Shown here: positions 1 to 9,400 of the stretch, piece after piece
Layout of the letters: every line of letters starts with the position of its first letter
How positions within the stretch are numbered: position 1 is the first letter of the stretch
From: CAYTLW01 sp964438735
Lineage (GTDB): Bacteria > Myxococcota_A > UBA9042
Assembly (NCBI GenBank): GCA_964438735.1
Contig: CAYTLW010000005.1
Coordinates: 1 to 64,000, forward strand
Length of the DNA: 64,000 bases
Reading direction: 5' to 3'
Made by a program: the position numbers and the translations under genes
The notes under the pieces: model-generated
What the model saw: only the letters and a program-made list of their open reading frames with translations
Databases searched by the model: none
What the model was told of the DNA's origin: nothing

Positions 1-147
1 CTCGTCAGGGCGCAACTGTTGCGCGACTCTGCCTGCCATAGGATCCTCTGCGCTGATGCCGCCGTCTCATGGCGTCGATTCGAACCATAACATAGCGACC
101 GCCGAAGAAAGACCCAGGCGGGCCCCGGCGGTCGCTCGAGGAACCCC

Positions 148-1566
148 ATGTCGGAGACCACGCATCGCTCTCCCCGCTTCGCCGGCCTGCGTGGGCGCCG
201 CCTTGCTCCCCATTGGCGCCTGCATTTCGCCTGCAGTCCCGACCCCATGCTGATCGGTGTCGCCATCGAAATCGGCCACGATCGAACCATCATTGGACGC
301 CAGGCCGAGGGCGTGGCCGGCGAGCTGGTCATGGCCGACGACGCCATGTCCAGGCGCCATGCGGTGATCGTGGTCGTCAACGATGGAGAGGGCCTCGAGG
401 CGATCGATCTCGGCAGCCGCAACGGCACCTTCGTCGACGGATTGGCGGTCGACTCCGGTCTGCGGCAGGGGCTGCCCGCCGGCGCGCCGCTGCCCGACGG
501 CGCCGTGCTGCGCACGGGCGATACCATCGCGGTCGTGGAGCGGGCTGAGCCCATCGAAGACACGCCCATGGCCGAGATGCCTGGACCTTCCCACCGGGCC
601 GCCGGGGTCCGCGCCGCGCTGCTCCGGGCCGCCGCAGATTCTGAGCCGGTTTTGTTGCATGGCGATACGGGCACGGGCAAGGAGCACGCGGCCGCCGCCG
701 TGCATCGCCTGGCCACGCGCAGCGGCCCCCTGGTCCGGGTCAATGTGGCTGCCATCCCGGCGGGATTGTTCGAGTCGGAGTTCTTCGGTCACGGCGCCGG
801 CGCGTTCTCAGGTGCCGGCGAGCGTCGCCGTGGGCTGGCCAGGGAGGCCGATCATGGCACGCTGGTCCTGGACGAGATCGGCGAGTTGCCACTGGAGCTG
901 CAACCCAAGCTGCTGCGCATGTTGGAAGAGGGCAGGATCCGTCCAGTCGGGCTCGATCGCGACCAGCAGGTGGACGTGAAGTTTGTCGCTTCGACCAACG
1001 CCGACCTGGCCGCGCGGGTGGCTCAAGGTACCTTCCGGCACGATCTGCTGGCGCGGCTGCGGCACCACGACGTGGCCCTGCCCCCCCTGCGGCATCGGCG
1101 CGCTGACCTCGGTGATCTGGCCGACGCCGTCTGGCCGCTGGTCGGGCAGGCTGATCGTCCGACGCGCTGGTTCGATGCCCTGGAAGCCGACGCCGTCGAG
1201 GCCATGCTCCTCCATGGGTGGCCAGACAACCTGCGCGGTCTTCGGCGCACCCTGGCCAGCCTGTCGACGGTGCCGGAGCGGCCCGTGCCCCTGTCCGCCC
1301 TGCCAGAGCCGATCCTGGCTACAGTCGCCGCCCTGGAGGCCCAGCCGCAGCAGGTGCCCCTTTCACCGCAGCGGCCGAGCCAGTCGGGTCGTCGCAAGCG
1401 GCCCTCGCGCGAGGCGATGCTGCAGCTGGTAGTCGACTGTGCCGGCAACCTCGAACAGGTCGGTCGCGAACTGGGCTGCGATCGCCGGCAGGTCTATCGT
1501 TGGCTGCGCGCCAATCGCATCGACATGGCCGAGGTCGAGAGCCACCGACCGGATCGACAACCTTGA
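148..1566 (+). CDS. FHA-domain sigma-54-dependent transcriptional activator
   Basis: This is a bacterial enhancer-binding protein of 472 residues that should open sigma-54 promoters under control of a phosphopeptide-binding FHA domain rather than a receiver. Residues about 24-130 form the FHA domain (IIGRQ near the start, SRRHA, then GSRNGTFVDG). The AAA+ domain follows with Walker A GDTGTGKE at 172-179, the sigma-54 contact loop written GAFSGA (218-223, Ser in place of the usual Thr) and Walker B LVLDEIGEL. A Fis-like helix-turn-helix closes the protein (about 420-465). Starting at the first ATG keeps the first FHA strand intact; ATG 247 would cut it. No clear Shine-Dalgarno is visible. The architecture is common in Myxococcota, but the target genes cannot be told from the sequence. 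Confidence 0.9.
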   Translation: MSETTHRSPRFAGLRGRRLAPHWRLHFACSPDPMLIGVAIEIGHDRTIIGRQAEGVAGELVMADDAMSRRHAVIVVVNDGEGLEAIDLGSRNGTFVDGLAVDSGLRQGLPAGAPLPDGAVLRTGDTIAVVERAEPIEDTPMAEMPGPSHRAAGVRAALLRAAADSEPVLLHGDTGTGKEHAAAAVHRLATRSGPLVRVNVAAIPAGLFESEFFGHGAGAFSGAGERRRGLAREADHGTLVLDEIGELPLELQPKLLRMLEEGRIRPVGLDRDQQVDVKFVASTNADLAARVAQGTFRHDLLARLRHHDVALPPLRHRRADLGDLADAVWPLVGQADRPTRWFDALEADAVEAMLLHGWPDNLRGLRRTLASLSTVPERPVPLSALPEPILATVAALEAQPQQVPLSPQRPSQSGRRKRPSREAMLQLVVDCAGNLEQVGRELGCDRRQVYRWLRANRIDMAEVESHRPDRQP

Positions 1567-1594
1567 GTTTCAGGGTGGTTCGCCTGGCGTCGCC

Positions 1595-2776
1595 TCAACC
1601 GTCGACAGCGGAGATCAGGCGCTCGATGCCCTCGTCAAAGAGCGCGTCCGGCACCAGCAGGCTGATGACCAGCCATGTGCCCTGCTCGAAATCGTAGAAA
1701 TGACCCGGCTGGACCCGCACGCCCTGTTCCTGCAGCAGGTGCATCGCCCACGCCGCGTCGTCGTGTGTGGCCGGCAAGCGCAGTGGCGCCACCCAGCCGC
1801 CGGTGACGTGCGGCACGCTGATTGAAGAGCCGCTGCCCAGGGCTGCGCGCAGGGCCGCCAGGTTTCGCCGGGTACGCGCACGGATGGCGTCGGCGGCCAC
1901 ATGGCGACAGGCCAGCAGCGCGGGCAGGGCCGCCTGTACGGGCGCACTCACCGACAACCAGGTGTCGGCGATCAACTCGAGGCGCTCCAGCGCCGCAGAA
2001 ACGTGATCAGGCGTGCCACCAACGGCGATCCAGGCGGCCTTCATCTGCGGCAGCCCGGCGCTCTTGGACAGACCGCCCAGGGAGAATACGAGGCCATCTT
2101 CCGCCGCCAGAACGCTGCTGAATCGGCTATCTGGCGCCGTGACGGCGTCCGCCTCCAGCGGATATTCGCCGAAGACCTCGTCGCCGATCAACGGCAGGCC
2201 AAGGGTCGTCAGCCAGCCCAGCTCGTCGGGACGCAATACCGAGCCGGTCGGGTTGTTCGGCTGCACGCAGACGATCGCCCGTGTGCGTGGCCCGATGGCC
2301 GCTGTCAGTGCCGCGCGATCGATGGCCCAGTCGTCTGCGGGTTGCAGGGGATATGGCACCGGTCGCACGGACTCAAATGTGCCAAGATGTTCGAGCAAGG
2401 GATAGCCTGGGACCGGCACCAGGATCTCGTCGCCCGGGTCGCAAAGCAGCTTGAACAAGAAGGCATACGCCTCGCTCGTGCTCGCGGTCAGCGCCACCTG
2501 CTCTGCCCGCACGGGGCGATGATCGGTGGACAACGCCGCGGCCACGGCAGTCCGCGCTGACGGCAGGCCAAATGGCAGCGGCCGATAGCGCAACCATTCG
2601 CCGGCGGAGATGGCGGTGCGGATCTCTGCCTCGGGGTAGGGGATGTCCGCCACGGTCGGGTTGGTGCCGGTCAAGTCCAACGTCGGCAGACCGGCCTCAT
2701 GGCGGCGTCGGGCGAGTTGGGTCAGCGGGTTGGCACGCATATCGCCAGACGCGCGAAGCGACCAGTTGCGAGTCAT
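1595..2776 (-). CDS. Pyridoxal-phosphate aminotransferase, class I/II
   Basis: This is a fold-type I PLP enzyme of 393 residues. Visible family features are the substrate-side segment LTGTNPT, the central PNNPTGS motif, and the Schiff-base lysine K238 in GGLSKSAGLPQMK. The sequence resembles alanine or aspartate aminotransferases, but the substrate is not readable. The frame stays open upstream to 2935, but those residues have no aminotransferase character and would overlap the end of the upstream lipoprotein gene, so the ATG at 2776 is preferred. It lies 41 bp behind the gluzincin lipoprotein gene on the same strand, so co-transcription is likely. It converges with the sigma-54 activator gene across a 28-bp gap. 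Confidence 0.85.
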   Translation of the reverse strand: MTRNWSLRASGDMRANPLTQLARRRHEAGLPTLDLTGTNPTVADIPYPEAEIRTAISAGEWLRYRPLPFGLPSARTAVAAALSTDHRPVRAEQVALTASTSEAYAFLFKLLCDPGDEILVPVPGYPLLEHLGTFESVRPVPYPLQPADDWAIDRAALTAAIGPRTRAIVCVQPNNPTGSVLRPDELGWLTTLGLPLIGDEVFGEYPLEADAVTAPDSRFSSVLAAEDGLVFSLGGLSKSAGLPQMKAAWIAVGGTPDHVSAALERLELIADTWLSVSAPVQAALPALLACRHVAADAIRARTRRNLAALRAALGSGSSISVPHVTGGWVAPLRLPATHDDAAWAMHLLQEQGVRVQPGHFYDFEQGTWLVISLLVPDALFDEGIERLISAVDG

Positions 2777-2817
2777 TGGAGGTGGTTTGGGGGGCACGAT
2801 CGCGTGGGCGCCGACGC

Positions 2818-4464
2818 TCAGCGGCGTGGGAACCTGGTACGCCGGGTGGGTGCCGGCAGACGCGGTGAGGCGGCGGGCGCGCCGGCACCAGCGGGCCGGA
2901 TGAGCGTCCGTCCGGGCGGCGCGTCCCGAGCCCATCCGGGGGCCTCGCGACGTTCTGGACGCAGACGGATGTTCTTGAAGCGCGCGTGGGCGTGGTAGAG
3001 GTACAGGCCAAACAAGGAGTACGAGTCCCGATCGCTGCGCGCGGCCAGCACCTCACGTCCGTTGACACGGATCGACAGGTCGCGCTCGAGCACCGTGACC
3101 TGCAGGCGCACCCAGCGACCCAGCGGCACGTCGGCGAAGGCCGCCTTGACGTCCTTGATCCGCGTCGCCGTGTACGAGCGACGCAGGGTGATGGCATCCC
3201 GGGCGACGTCGATGAGGTAGTAGTACGGATATTCGCCGTGATAGTTGTTGCCCAGGATCAGCCCGGCCATGCCCTTCTCGATCAAGATGTCCAACTCGAA
3301 GGTGAAGTCCCGCAGGGGAATCTCGTTCTTGATCAGGTAGTTGTAGTTGCGATCTCCTTCGCCGAAGACCTGCCCGCGGCGGACCTTCCAGCTCCCGCCT
3401 TCGTGCACCGTCCAGTCGTCGATGCCATGGCCGTTGAACAGCCAGACGGCGCGTGGTGACGGCTTGACGCTGCGCTCGATGTGGGCGCGCCATTTCGCCT
3501 CGAACGCGTCGAGATCGGCACCGAAGCAGGTGGTGAACGCCACCAGGCCATCCTGGCCGGAGCGCACCTTGCGGTAGAACAGGGGCAGCTTGGCGCGCAA
3601 TTTCGGCGTGCTCACCAGGTAGTCGATCAAGCCCCAACTCTCGGCGTAGAAGATGTTCATCGACTCGCCCGAGAACATGGACGTGGGCGCGCGCAGCAGC
3701 CTGCGCAGGTCGACGAAGGCGCGATGTTCGATGGCGTTGGCCAGGTAGGCCAGCTTGCCCTTGTTGGGCGCCGGGATGCGGATGCCTTCGCCGTCTACGG
3801 CGTAGGAGCCCAGGTACTCGCTCATGCCCTCATCGAACCAGATCGGCCAGTTCTTGCGCGTGTAGCGAGAGAAGTGATGGTCGCCGAAGTGCTCGCCCAT
3901 CAGGGCGTGCACCAGCTCGTGGAAGAAGAGCTGCATGCTGTTGTTGAAGCGGTAGGTCACCACCGTGTGCTTGCTGCCGTCATAGTAGCCGCCGTTGTTG
4001 ATCAGCCCCGGTGCGTGGGCGCGTGCGTGGCGCTGATATCGCTGCTGCGTCTCGAAGACCACGATGGTCGCCGCCAGTGGTTTGGGGGGCGTCTTCAACA
4101 GCCGCGCGAGCTCGGCAACGGCCTGCGACATGAACGAGTCCAGCTTGCCCAGCAACGCCATGGCGTATGCGTGGCGGGTATCGGTCCGCAGGGTGATATG
4201 CCGGCCGACATAGGTGCGCAGGTTCGACTCGACCGCGCCCCTCCTGGCGGCCTTGACCGGCGAAGGAGCAGCCTCGCCAGCGGGCAGGACCAGCGGGCCA
4301 CTGGGACTCGATGCCTCGAACCACGTGCCCTGGATCGGCGGTGGTGAGGGCTCGGTGCAGGCGTTGAGCAGGAGGAGGGCGAAGACCGGAACGAGCCAGA
4401 CCGCCGTGCGCGGCTCCAGGGGACTCCGACGAGGGGGGATCGGAGTGGCGCGATTCGATTGCAA
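2818..4464 (-). CDS. Lipoprotein with gluzincin metalloprotease-like (DUF1570-type) and DUF1080 domains
   Basis: This 548-residue exported protein has a lipobox near its start (ALLLLNAC), so it is probably a lipoprotein. The zinc-protease signature HELVH lies at 182-186, and the following WFDEGMSEYLG supplies the glutamate ligand near 212, as in the DUF1570/Peptidase_MA-like families. Residues about 330-510 look like a DUF1080 (LamG-like, 3-keto-disaccharide hydrolase) domain, opening with WLFNGHGIDDW. The start is taken as TTG at 4464 because GGAGGT sits 8 bases upstream; an ATG further up (4500) lacks such a site. The pairing of peptidase-like and carbohydrate-binding-like domains suggests action on a glycosylated or cell-wall substrate, which is inference. 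Confidence 0.8.
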   Translation of the reverse strand: MQSNRATPIPPRRSPLEPRTAVWLVPVFALLLLNACTEPSPPPIQGTWFEASSPSGPLVLPAGEAAPSPVKAARRGAVESNLRTYVGRHITLRTDTRHAYAMALLGKLDSFMSQAVAELARLLKTPPKPLAATIVVFETQQRYQRHARAHAPGLINNGGYYDGSKHTVVTYRFNNSMQLFFHELVHALMGEHFGDHHFSRYTRKNWPIWFDEGMSEYLGSYAVDGEGIRIPAPNKGKLAYLANAIEHRAFVDLRRLLRAPTSMFSGESMNIFYAESWGLIDYLVSTPKLRAKLPLFYRKVRSGQDGLVAFTTCFGADLDAFEAKWRAHIERSVKPSPRAVWLFNGHGIDDWTVHEGGSWKVRRGQVFGEGDRNYNYLIKNEIPLRDFTFELDILIEKGMAGLILGNNYHGEYPYYYLIDVARDAITLRRSYTATRIKDVKAAFADVPLGRWVRLQVTVLERDLSIRVNGREVLAARSDRDSYSLFGLYLYHAHARFKNIRLRPERREAPGWARDAPPGRTLIRPAGAGAPAASPRLPAPTRRTRFPRR

Positions 4465-4590
4465 GCGGACGGACCTCCGGTGGCGGTATGAACACCGCAA
4501 GGGCCGAGTGTATGGGCGGCGGCGGATCAGGTCAAATGGAAGGTGCCCGCATCCTTGTGAAATTCCATGAGGTTACCGCGAATTATCGGC

Positions 4591-4616
4591 GAAAAGAGGC
4601 GCGCTTTCGAGCGCCT
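4591..4616 (-). terminator. Probable intrinsic terminator after the uracil-DNA glycosylase gene
   Basis: Read on the minus strand, a 6-bp stem AGGCGC/GCGCCT with an 8-base loop is followed by CTTTT. It lies about 30 bases past the stop codon of the glycosylase gene, in the gap before the lipoprotein gene. Confidence 0.5.
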
Positions 4617-4644
4617 GCGAGCAATGCGACAATTCTGGATGCCG

Positions 4645-5415
4645 TCAGTGACGACGAAGTCCGAGACGGGCCATGACCTGCTGGAGATCGGCCCAGGACT
4701 CTCGCTTGAGCGCCGGTTGGGCGAGCACCTGCTCCAGATCGTGCGAAGCGATGGCGTGTCGATCCACGAGCTGCCACCAGCGACCTCGCAGCTCGGCGAT
4801 CGGCCCGTCCTTGCGGCTGAGAAAGCGAGCCGCCGGCTCGCCCAGGATCAACACCACCTCGGGTTGTACGGCGACCAGCTGCGAGCGCAGAAAGGGCGTG
4901 CACGATTTCAAGGCGTCGCTGCCCGGCTGGCCGCCTTCGGGCAGACGGCACATGACCAACGAGGCCAGGTAGACCTCGGCCCGACGCAGCCCCATGGCGC
5001 CCAGCATCTTGTCGAGCAGTTTGCCCGTCTCGCCCTGCCACAAGGCGCCGGCGCTGTCCTCTGCCACCCCGGGGCCGGTGCCGATGATCATCAATCGAGC
5101 CGGCGCCGGCCCGGCACCAAAGACGATCTGGCTGCGCCCGGCGTGCAGCGAACAACGGGTGCAGTCGCCCACGCGCGCGCGCACAGCGTCCAGGGCGTCC
5201 GGCGTCTGCACCGGTGACGGATCGTCAAAGCGAGGCCGCTCCCGCAAGCGCAACCGGCCACCCGTTGAAGCGGTCTGCGCCGGCGCTGCTGTGGCAGATG
5301 CGGCGACCGCGGCAGATCGCGGCCGCTCGACCTTTTCGGCGCCACCATGGGCCGCCCAGCGCAGGGCCGAAGCGACCTCGCGTAGCAGCTCAGGGTCGGG
5401 CGTCGAATCCGTCAT
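4645..5415 (-). CDS. Uracil-DNA glycosylase, family 4-like, iron-sulfur
   Basis: This 256-residue protein belongs to the family-4-type uracil-DNA glycosylases, which remove uracil from DNA at the start of base excision repair. Four cysteines that would bind the 4Fe-4S cluster are present with family spacing: C85, C88 (CTRC), C156 and C172. The first active-site motif reads GTGPGVAED (112-120), where the family usually has a glutamate at the second position (GEGPG/GEAPG). The histidine motif is IASHDLEQ (H225) rather than the usual HP form, followed by a normal ALKRESWADLQ helix. About 80 N-terminal residues are a low-complexity extension. Its ATG overlaps the stop of the upstream S74-domain lipoprotein gene by 4 bases, so the two are coupled. 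Confidence 0.85.
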   Translation of the reverse strand: MTDSTPDPELLREVASALRWAAHGGAEKVERPRSAAVAASATAAPAQTASTGGRLRLRERPRFDDPSPVQTPDALDAVRARVGDCTRCSLHAGRSQIVFGAGPAPARLMIIGTGPGVAEDSAGALWQGETGKLLDKMLGAMGLRRAEVYLASLVMCRLPEGGQPGSDALKSCTPFLRSQLVAVQPEVVLILGEPAARFLSRKDGPIAELRGRWWQLVDRHAIASHDLEQVLAQPALKRESWADLQQVMARLGLRRH

Positions 5416-6362
5416 TCGCAGCGCAGGCTCGCCGGGTTGATGTCGCCGCGCAGGTGCCGGATTTCGCGCCGTAGCTGGCGGATTTCTCGCTGCTGCACCT
5501 TGAGGGCGGCCACGGCCATGGAGATGTAGCTGTACAGATCGACGCGATCCCGCGCCCCGTCGACGGCGACGCTGGCGGGCGCGTCGTCGAGGATGAAGCC
5601 CAGGTGGGTGCGGCCATCACCCTGCCTGTAGGCCCAGGTCGACAGTTGCAGATCGCTCAACTCACGGGCGTACCCGGCTTCGTCTGCGGGCGTCAGGTAG
5701 CGGATGTCCGTCTTGAAGGAGCGTCGTGAGATCGGGCAGCCGCCGGGGCCCTGTTTGGGATCCTTGGCCGCGCAGACCAGGAAGGCCTTGCAGCCATCCT
5801 TGTTGTCGCACATGACACCAGCCGAGCCGCAGGCGTCGCCGACCTTCTCGCCCTTGGTGCACTCGGGCACCCCTGGCGTGGGCTGCCACGGGCCGCCCTG
5901 GCAGACGGGCGCGCCGCAGGTCTTGTACCAGTTCAGACCGGTCTGGGCCGGGCCGGCATCGACGGGCTGGCTGCCGGCGTCGTGGCTGCCAGCGCCGGTG
6001 TCCTGGACGTTGGGCTGGCCGGCGTCCTGGGGTTTGATCACGGCGTCATTGGCGTTGGCCGAGCCGCTGTCCACGGCGCCGCCGCCGCTGTCCTGGACGG
6101 CCATGCCGGCGTCCTTCTTGGCAGCGGCGATGTCCTGTACCGCGCCGCCGCTGTCGCCCGCGGTGACGCTGTCAGTGGCAACGCTGTCGTCCGCCTTGCT
6201 CTCCTGGTCGGCGATGGTGCCGATGTCGGGGTCGTTGCCGGGCCCTGTGCCGGCGCTGGCGCCCTGCTCGTTGCCACACGCCGCCAGCAGCGCGATGCCG
6301 AGCACGACGATGAGCGGGTGGCTACACGCTCTGGTGGCATGCCTTGTTGTGATGAGCCGCAT
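5412..6362 (-). CDS. Lipoprotein with C-terminal peptidase S74 / intramolecular chaperone-like domain
   Basis: This 316-residue protein has a signal peptide with lipobox LLAAC (C29) and then about 110 residues of Asp/Ala/Gly/Ser-rich tether. A small Cys-rich segment follows (about 145-210). Residues about 212-290 resemble the S74 chaperone domain of phage tail spikes: SRRSFKTDIRYL, then GRTHLGFILDD, then VDLYSYISMAVAALK. A Ser-x4-Lys pair (S212/K217) sits where self-cleaving members carry their catalytic dyad. The last residues (about 280-303) are a charged coiled coil. S74 domains trimerise beta-helical fibres and then cleave off; on a short lipoprotein the role is unclear. SD GGGAGG lies 6 bases before the ATG. 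Confidence 0.7.
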   Translation of the reverse strand: MRLITTRHATRACSHPLIVVLGIALLAACGNEQGASAGTGPGNDPDIGTIADQESKADDSVATDSVTAGDSGGAVQDIAAAKKDAGMAVQDSGGGAVDSGSANANDAVIKPQDAGQPNVQDTGAGSHDAGSQPVDAGPAQTGLNWYKTCGAPVCQGGPWQPTPGVPECTKGEKVGDACGSAGVMCDNKDGCKAFLVCAAKDPKQGPGGCPISRRSFKTDIRYLTPADEAGYARELSDLQLSTWAYRQGDGRTHLGFILDDAPASVAVDGARDRVDLYSYISMAVAALKVQQREIRQLRREIRHLRGDINPASLRCE

Positions 6363-6477
6363 ACTTGCCTCCCATGATGTCGCGGCCAGCCGTCGCCAGG
6401 CCAGCCGGAGCCCCTTTCCTGCAGCCGGCAGGATACTTGGCCGGCCCCGCCGATCGCAATCTCGAAACTGTCCTCGA

Positions 6478-9400
6478 TCAACTCGGCCGCAAGGCCAGGG
6501 CGGTCGGGGTCTGCAATGGGCCGGACATCAGCTCGGCCACCGGACCCTGCCAGCACAACTGGCCGCCCCGCTGGCCGCCGCCGGGCCCGAGGTCCACCAG
6601 CCAGTCCGCTTCGCGCAGCAGGTCCAGGTTGTGCTCGATGACGACCAGCGTGTCGCCGCGATCGACCAGTTGGTGCAGCACATCGAGCAGACGCTTCTGG
6701 TCGGCCAGGTGCAGGCCCGTGGACGGCTCGTCGAGCACGTAGAGGGTCTCCTTGCGCCGTTTCTTGCGCAGCTCGGAGACGATCTTGATGCGTTGCGCCT
6801 CGCCACCGCTGACCGTGTTGCTGCCCTGGCCCAGCCGCAGGTAGCCCAGGCCGGTGCGGGCGGCCAGTGCGAGCGGGGCGTGGATGGCGGGCACGTTCTT
6901 GAAATGCTCGGCGGCCTCGGCGATCGACATCTGCAGCACGTCGGCGATGGACGCGCCGAGGTAGCGAACGCGCAAGGTCTGCGGGTCGTATCGGGCCCCC
7001 TCGCAGGCCTCGCAGGGTTTGTAGCCGGTGGGCAGGAAGCTCATCTCGATGCGCTCCACGCCGGCGCCCTTGCAGGTCTCGCAGCGACCGCCTTTGACAT
7101 TGAATGAAAAACGCGACGTGCTCAGGCCCAGCACCCTGGCTTCGGGCAGCGCGGCGAAGGCGCGACGGATGGGATCCATGACCCCCATGTAGGTCGCCGG
7201 GCAGGAGCGTGGTGTCCGGCCGATGGGAGACTGGTCCACCTCCACGATTCGGCCGATGCCCGCCAGGCCCTCGATGGCGTCGATGCCGTCGAGCGTCTCT
7301 CCGTCGGTGCTCTCGTCGGCCAGCAGCCGGTTGCCGACGCGCACCAGCAGGTCCCGGATCAGGGTCGACTTGCCCGAGCCGCTGACGCCGCTGACCGCGT
7401 TGAGGCGGCCGCGCGCCAGGCGCACATCCAGAGCGGCCAGGTTGTTGCGGCGGGCGCCGCGCAGCTGGATCCACCCCTGGTGATCCGCCACCGGTCGCAC
7501 CTGCTCGCGCGCGCGCCGATATTCTGGATGACTGAGCATCCTGCCTGTCGGCGAGTCCTCCGCCGCCAGCATCTCGTCAAGGGAGCCCTGCAACGTGACC
7601 AGGCCGCCTTCCCCGCCGCCGCCAGGGCCCATCTCGATGACGTGTCGCGCCCGGCGGATGGTGGCCTCATCGTGTTCGACCACCAGCAGGCCGTTGCCGC
7701 GCGCCAGCAGGACCTCGAAGGCCTCCAGCAGGCGTTGATTGTCGGCCGGATGCAGGCCGATGGTCGGCTCGTCGAGCACGTAGAGCACGCCGCGTAGATT
7801 GGAGCCCAGCTGCGCCGCCAGGCGGATGCGCTGACTTTCGCCGCCGCTCAGGGTCACCGCTCCCCGCGCCAGCTGCAGGTAGTCCAGGCCGATCTGGAGC
7901 AGGAACTCGCAGCGGGCGGAGAGCTCGACCACAATGTCGGCCGCTACCACGGCCTCGCGGGGGGCCCACGACAGCTGGCCGAGGAAGTCGCGCAGCTCGG
8001 CCGGGGTCAGCGCCACCAGCTCGTCGATGGCGCGTCCGCCAATGCGCACCGAGCGCGCCTCGGGCCGCAACCGGGCGCCCTGGCACTGGGAGCACAGCGC
8101 GACGACCCGGGTTGTGGTCTGCTCGCCAGCCCGGGTTTCTCGCTCCAGGCGGGCCTTTTCAAGTTCCCGATCGCGCGCCTTGCGCTTGCGGCGACGTCTG
8201 CGCTTGCGAGGTGGCCCGGCCTCCGGCTCACTGCCCGAACCCCGACAATGGGGGCACCAGCCGCGCGCGCTGGTGAAAGCAAATAACAGCGGATCGGGCG
8301 GTTCGACGCCCAGGTCGCAGCGACCGCAATGCCGGTGCAGCGCGTGGATGTGCAGCGCGCCATCTCCGCTCCGTACCAGGATCGTGCCCTCACCGGCGGC
8401 GACTGCGTCCTCGATGGCCGGCGCCAGCCTGTCCAGCCGCCAGCGCCGTCCGCCACGCGCCTTCTCGGTCCCCTCGTCCTGCCACGCCAGATGCGCGACC
8501 ACCTCGTCGATGTCGTGTGCGCTGTAGCGGGCCAGTTCCGGCACTTCATCGATGTCGTGCAGCTGGCCATCGACGTGGATCCACCTCCGACCCGCAGCCC
8601 GGTGGCCTTCGATCACGTCCCGATGCCAGCCCTTGCGACCTCGGATCGCCGGTACCATCACCCACAGATCTGCGCCCCGACTGCGCTTGCGGATGGCCGC
8701 GGCCACGTCCGCAGCCCCCTGGCCGGTGACCGGATCGCCGCAGCGGGGACAATGCTGCACGCCACATCGGGCGAAGAGCAGGCGCAGGTAGGGGTAGATA
8801 TCGGTCAGCGTGGCGACGGTGGAGCGGGCCCCTCCACGGGTCGTCCGTTGGGCGATGGCCACGGTGGGCGGCAGGCCGTCGATGGCGTCCACATCCGGTC
8901 GTCCCACCGGCGGCAGGTACTGGCGCGCGTAGGGCGACAGGCAGTCCAGGAAGCGGCGCTGTCCCTCGGCGAAGACCACGTCGAAGGCCAGCGAACTCTT
9001 GCCCGAACCGGACAGTCCGGTCACCACCACGAGGCTGTCCCGTGGGATGGCCAGGTCCAGGTCGCGCAGGTTGTGGACCCGGGCTCCGCGCAGTCGGACG
9101 TGCCCGGGGTCCAGGTCGTCCTCGGACGGCGGACTCAGCGCGACCCGCTCACCGCTCTCTGCGGCCAGGAACTGCGCCGTCGTCGTCTGGCCGTCCGACA
9201 GGAGCGCAGCCGGCGTGCCCTCGAAGACCACCTGGCCACCGTCCGGGCCGCCCTCGGGCCCCAACTCCACCAGGTGATCGGCGGCGGCGATGACATCGAG
9301 GTGATGTTCCACCACGACCACCGTGTTGCCGGCCGTGACCAGGCGCCGCAGGCTATCCACCAGCACCCGCACATCGTCCAGGTGCAGACCGGTTGACGGC

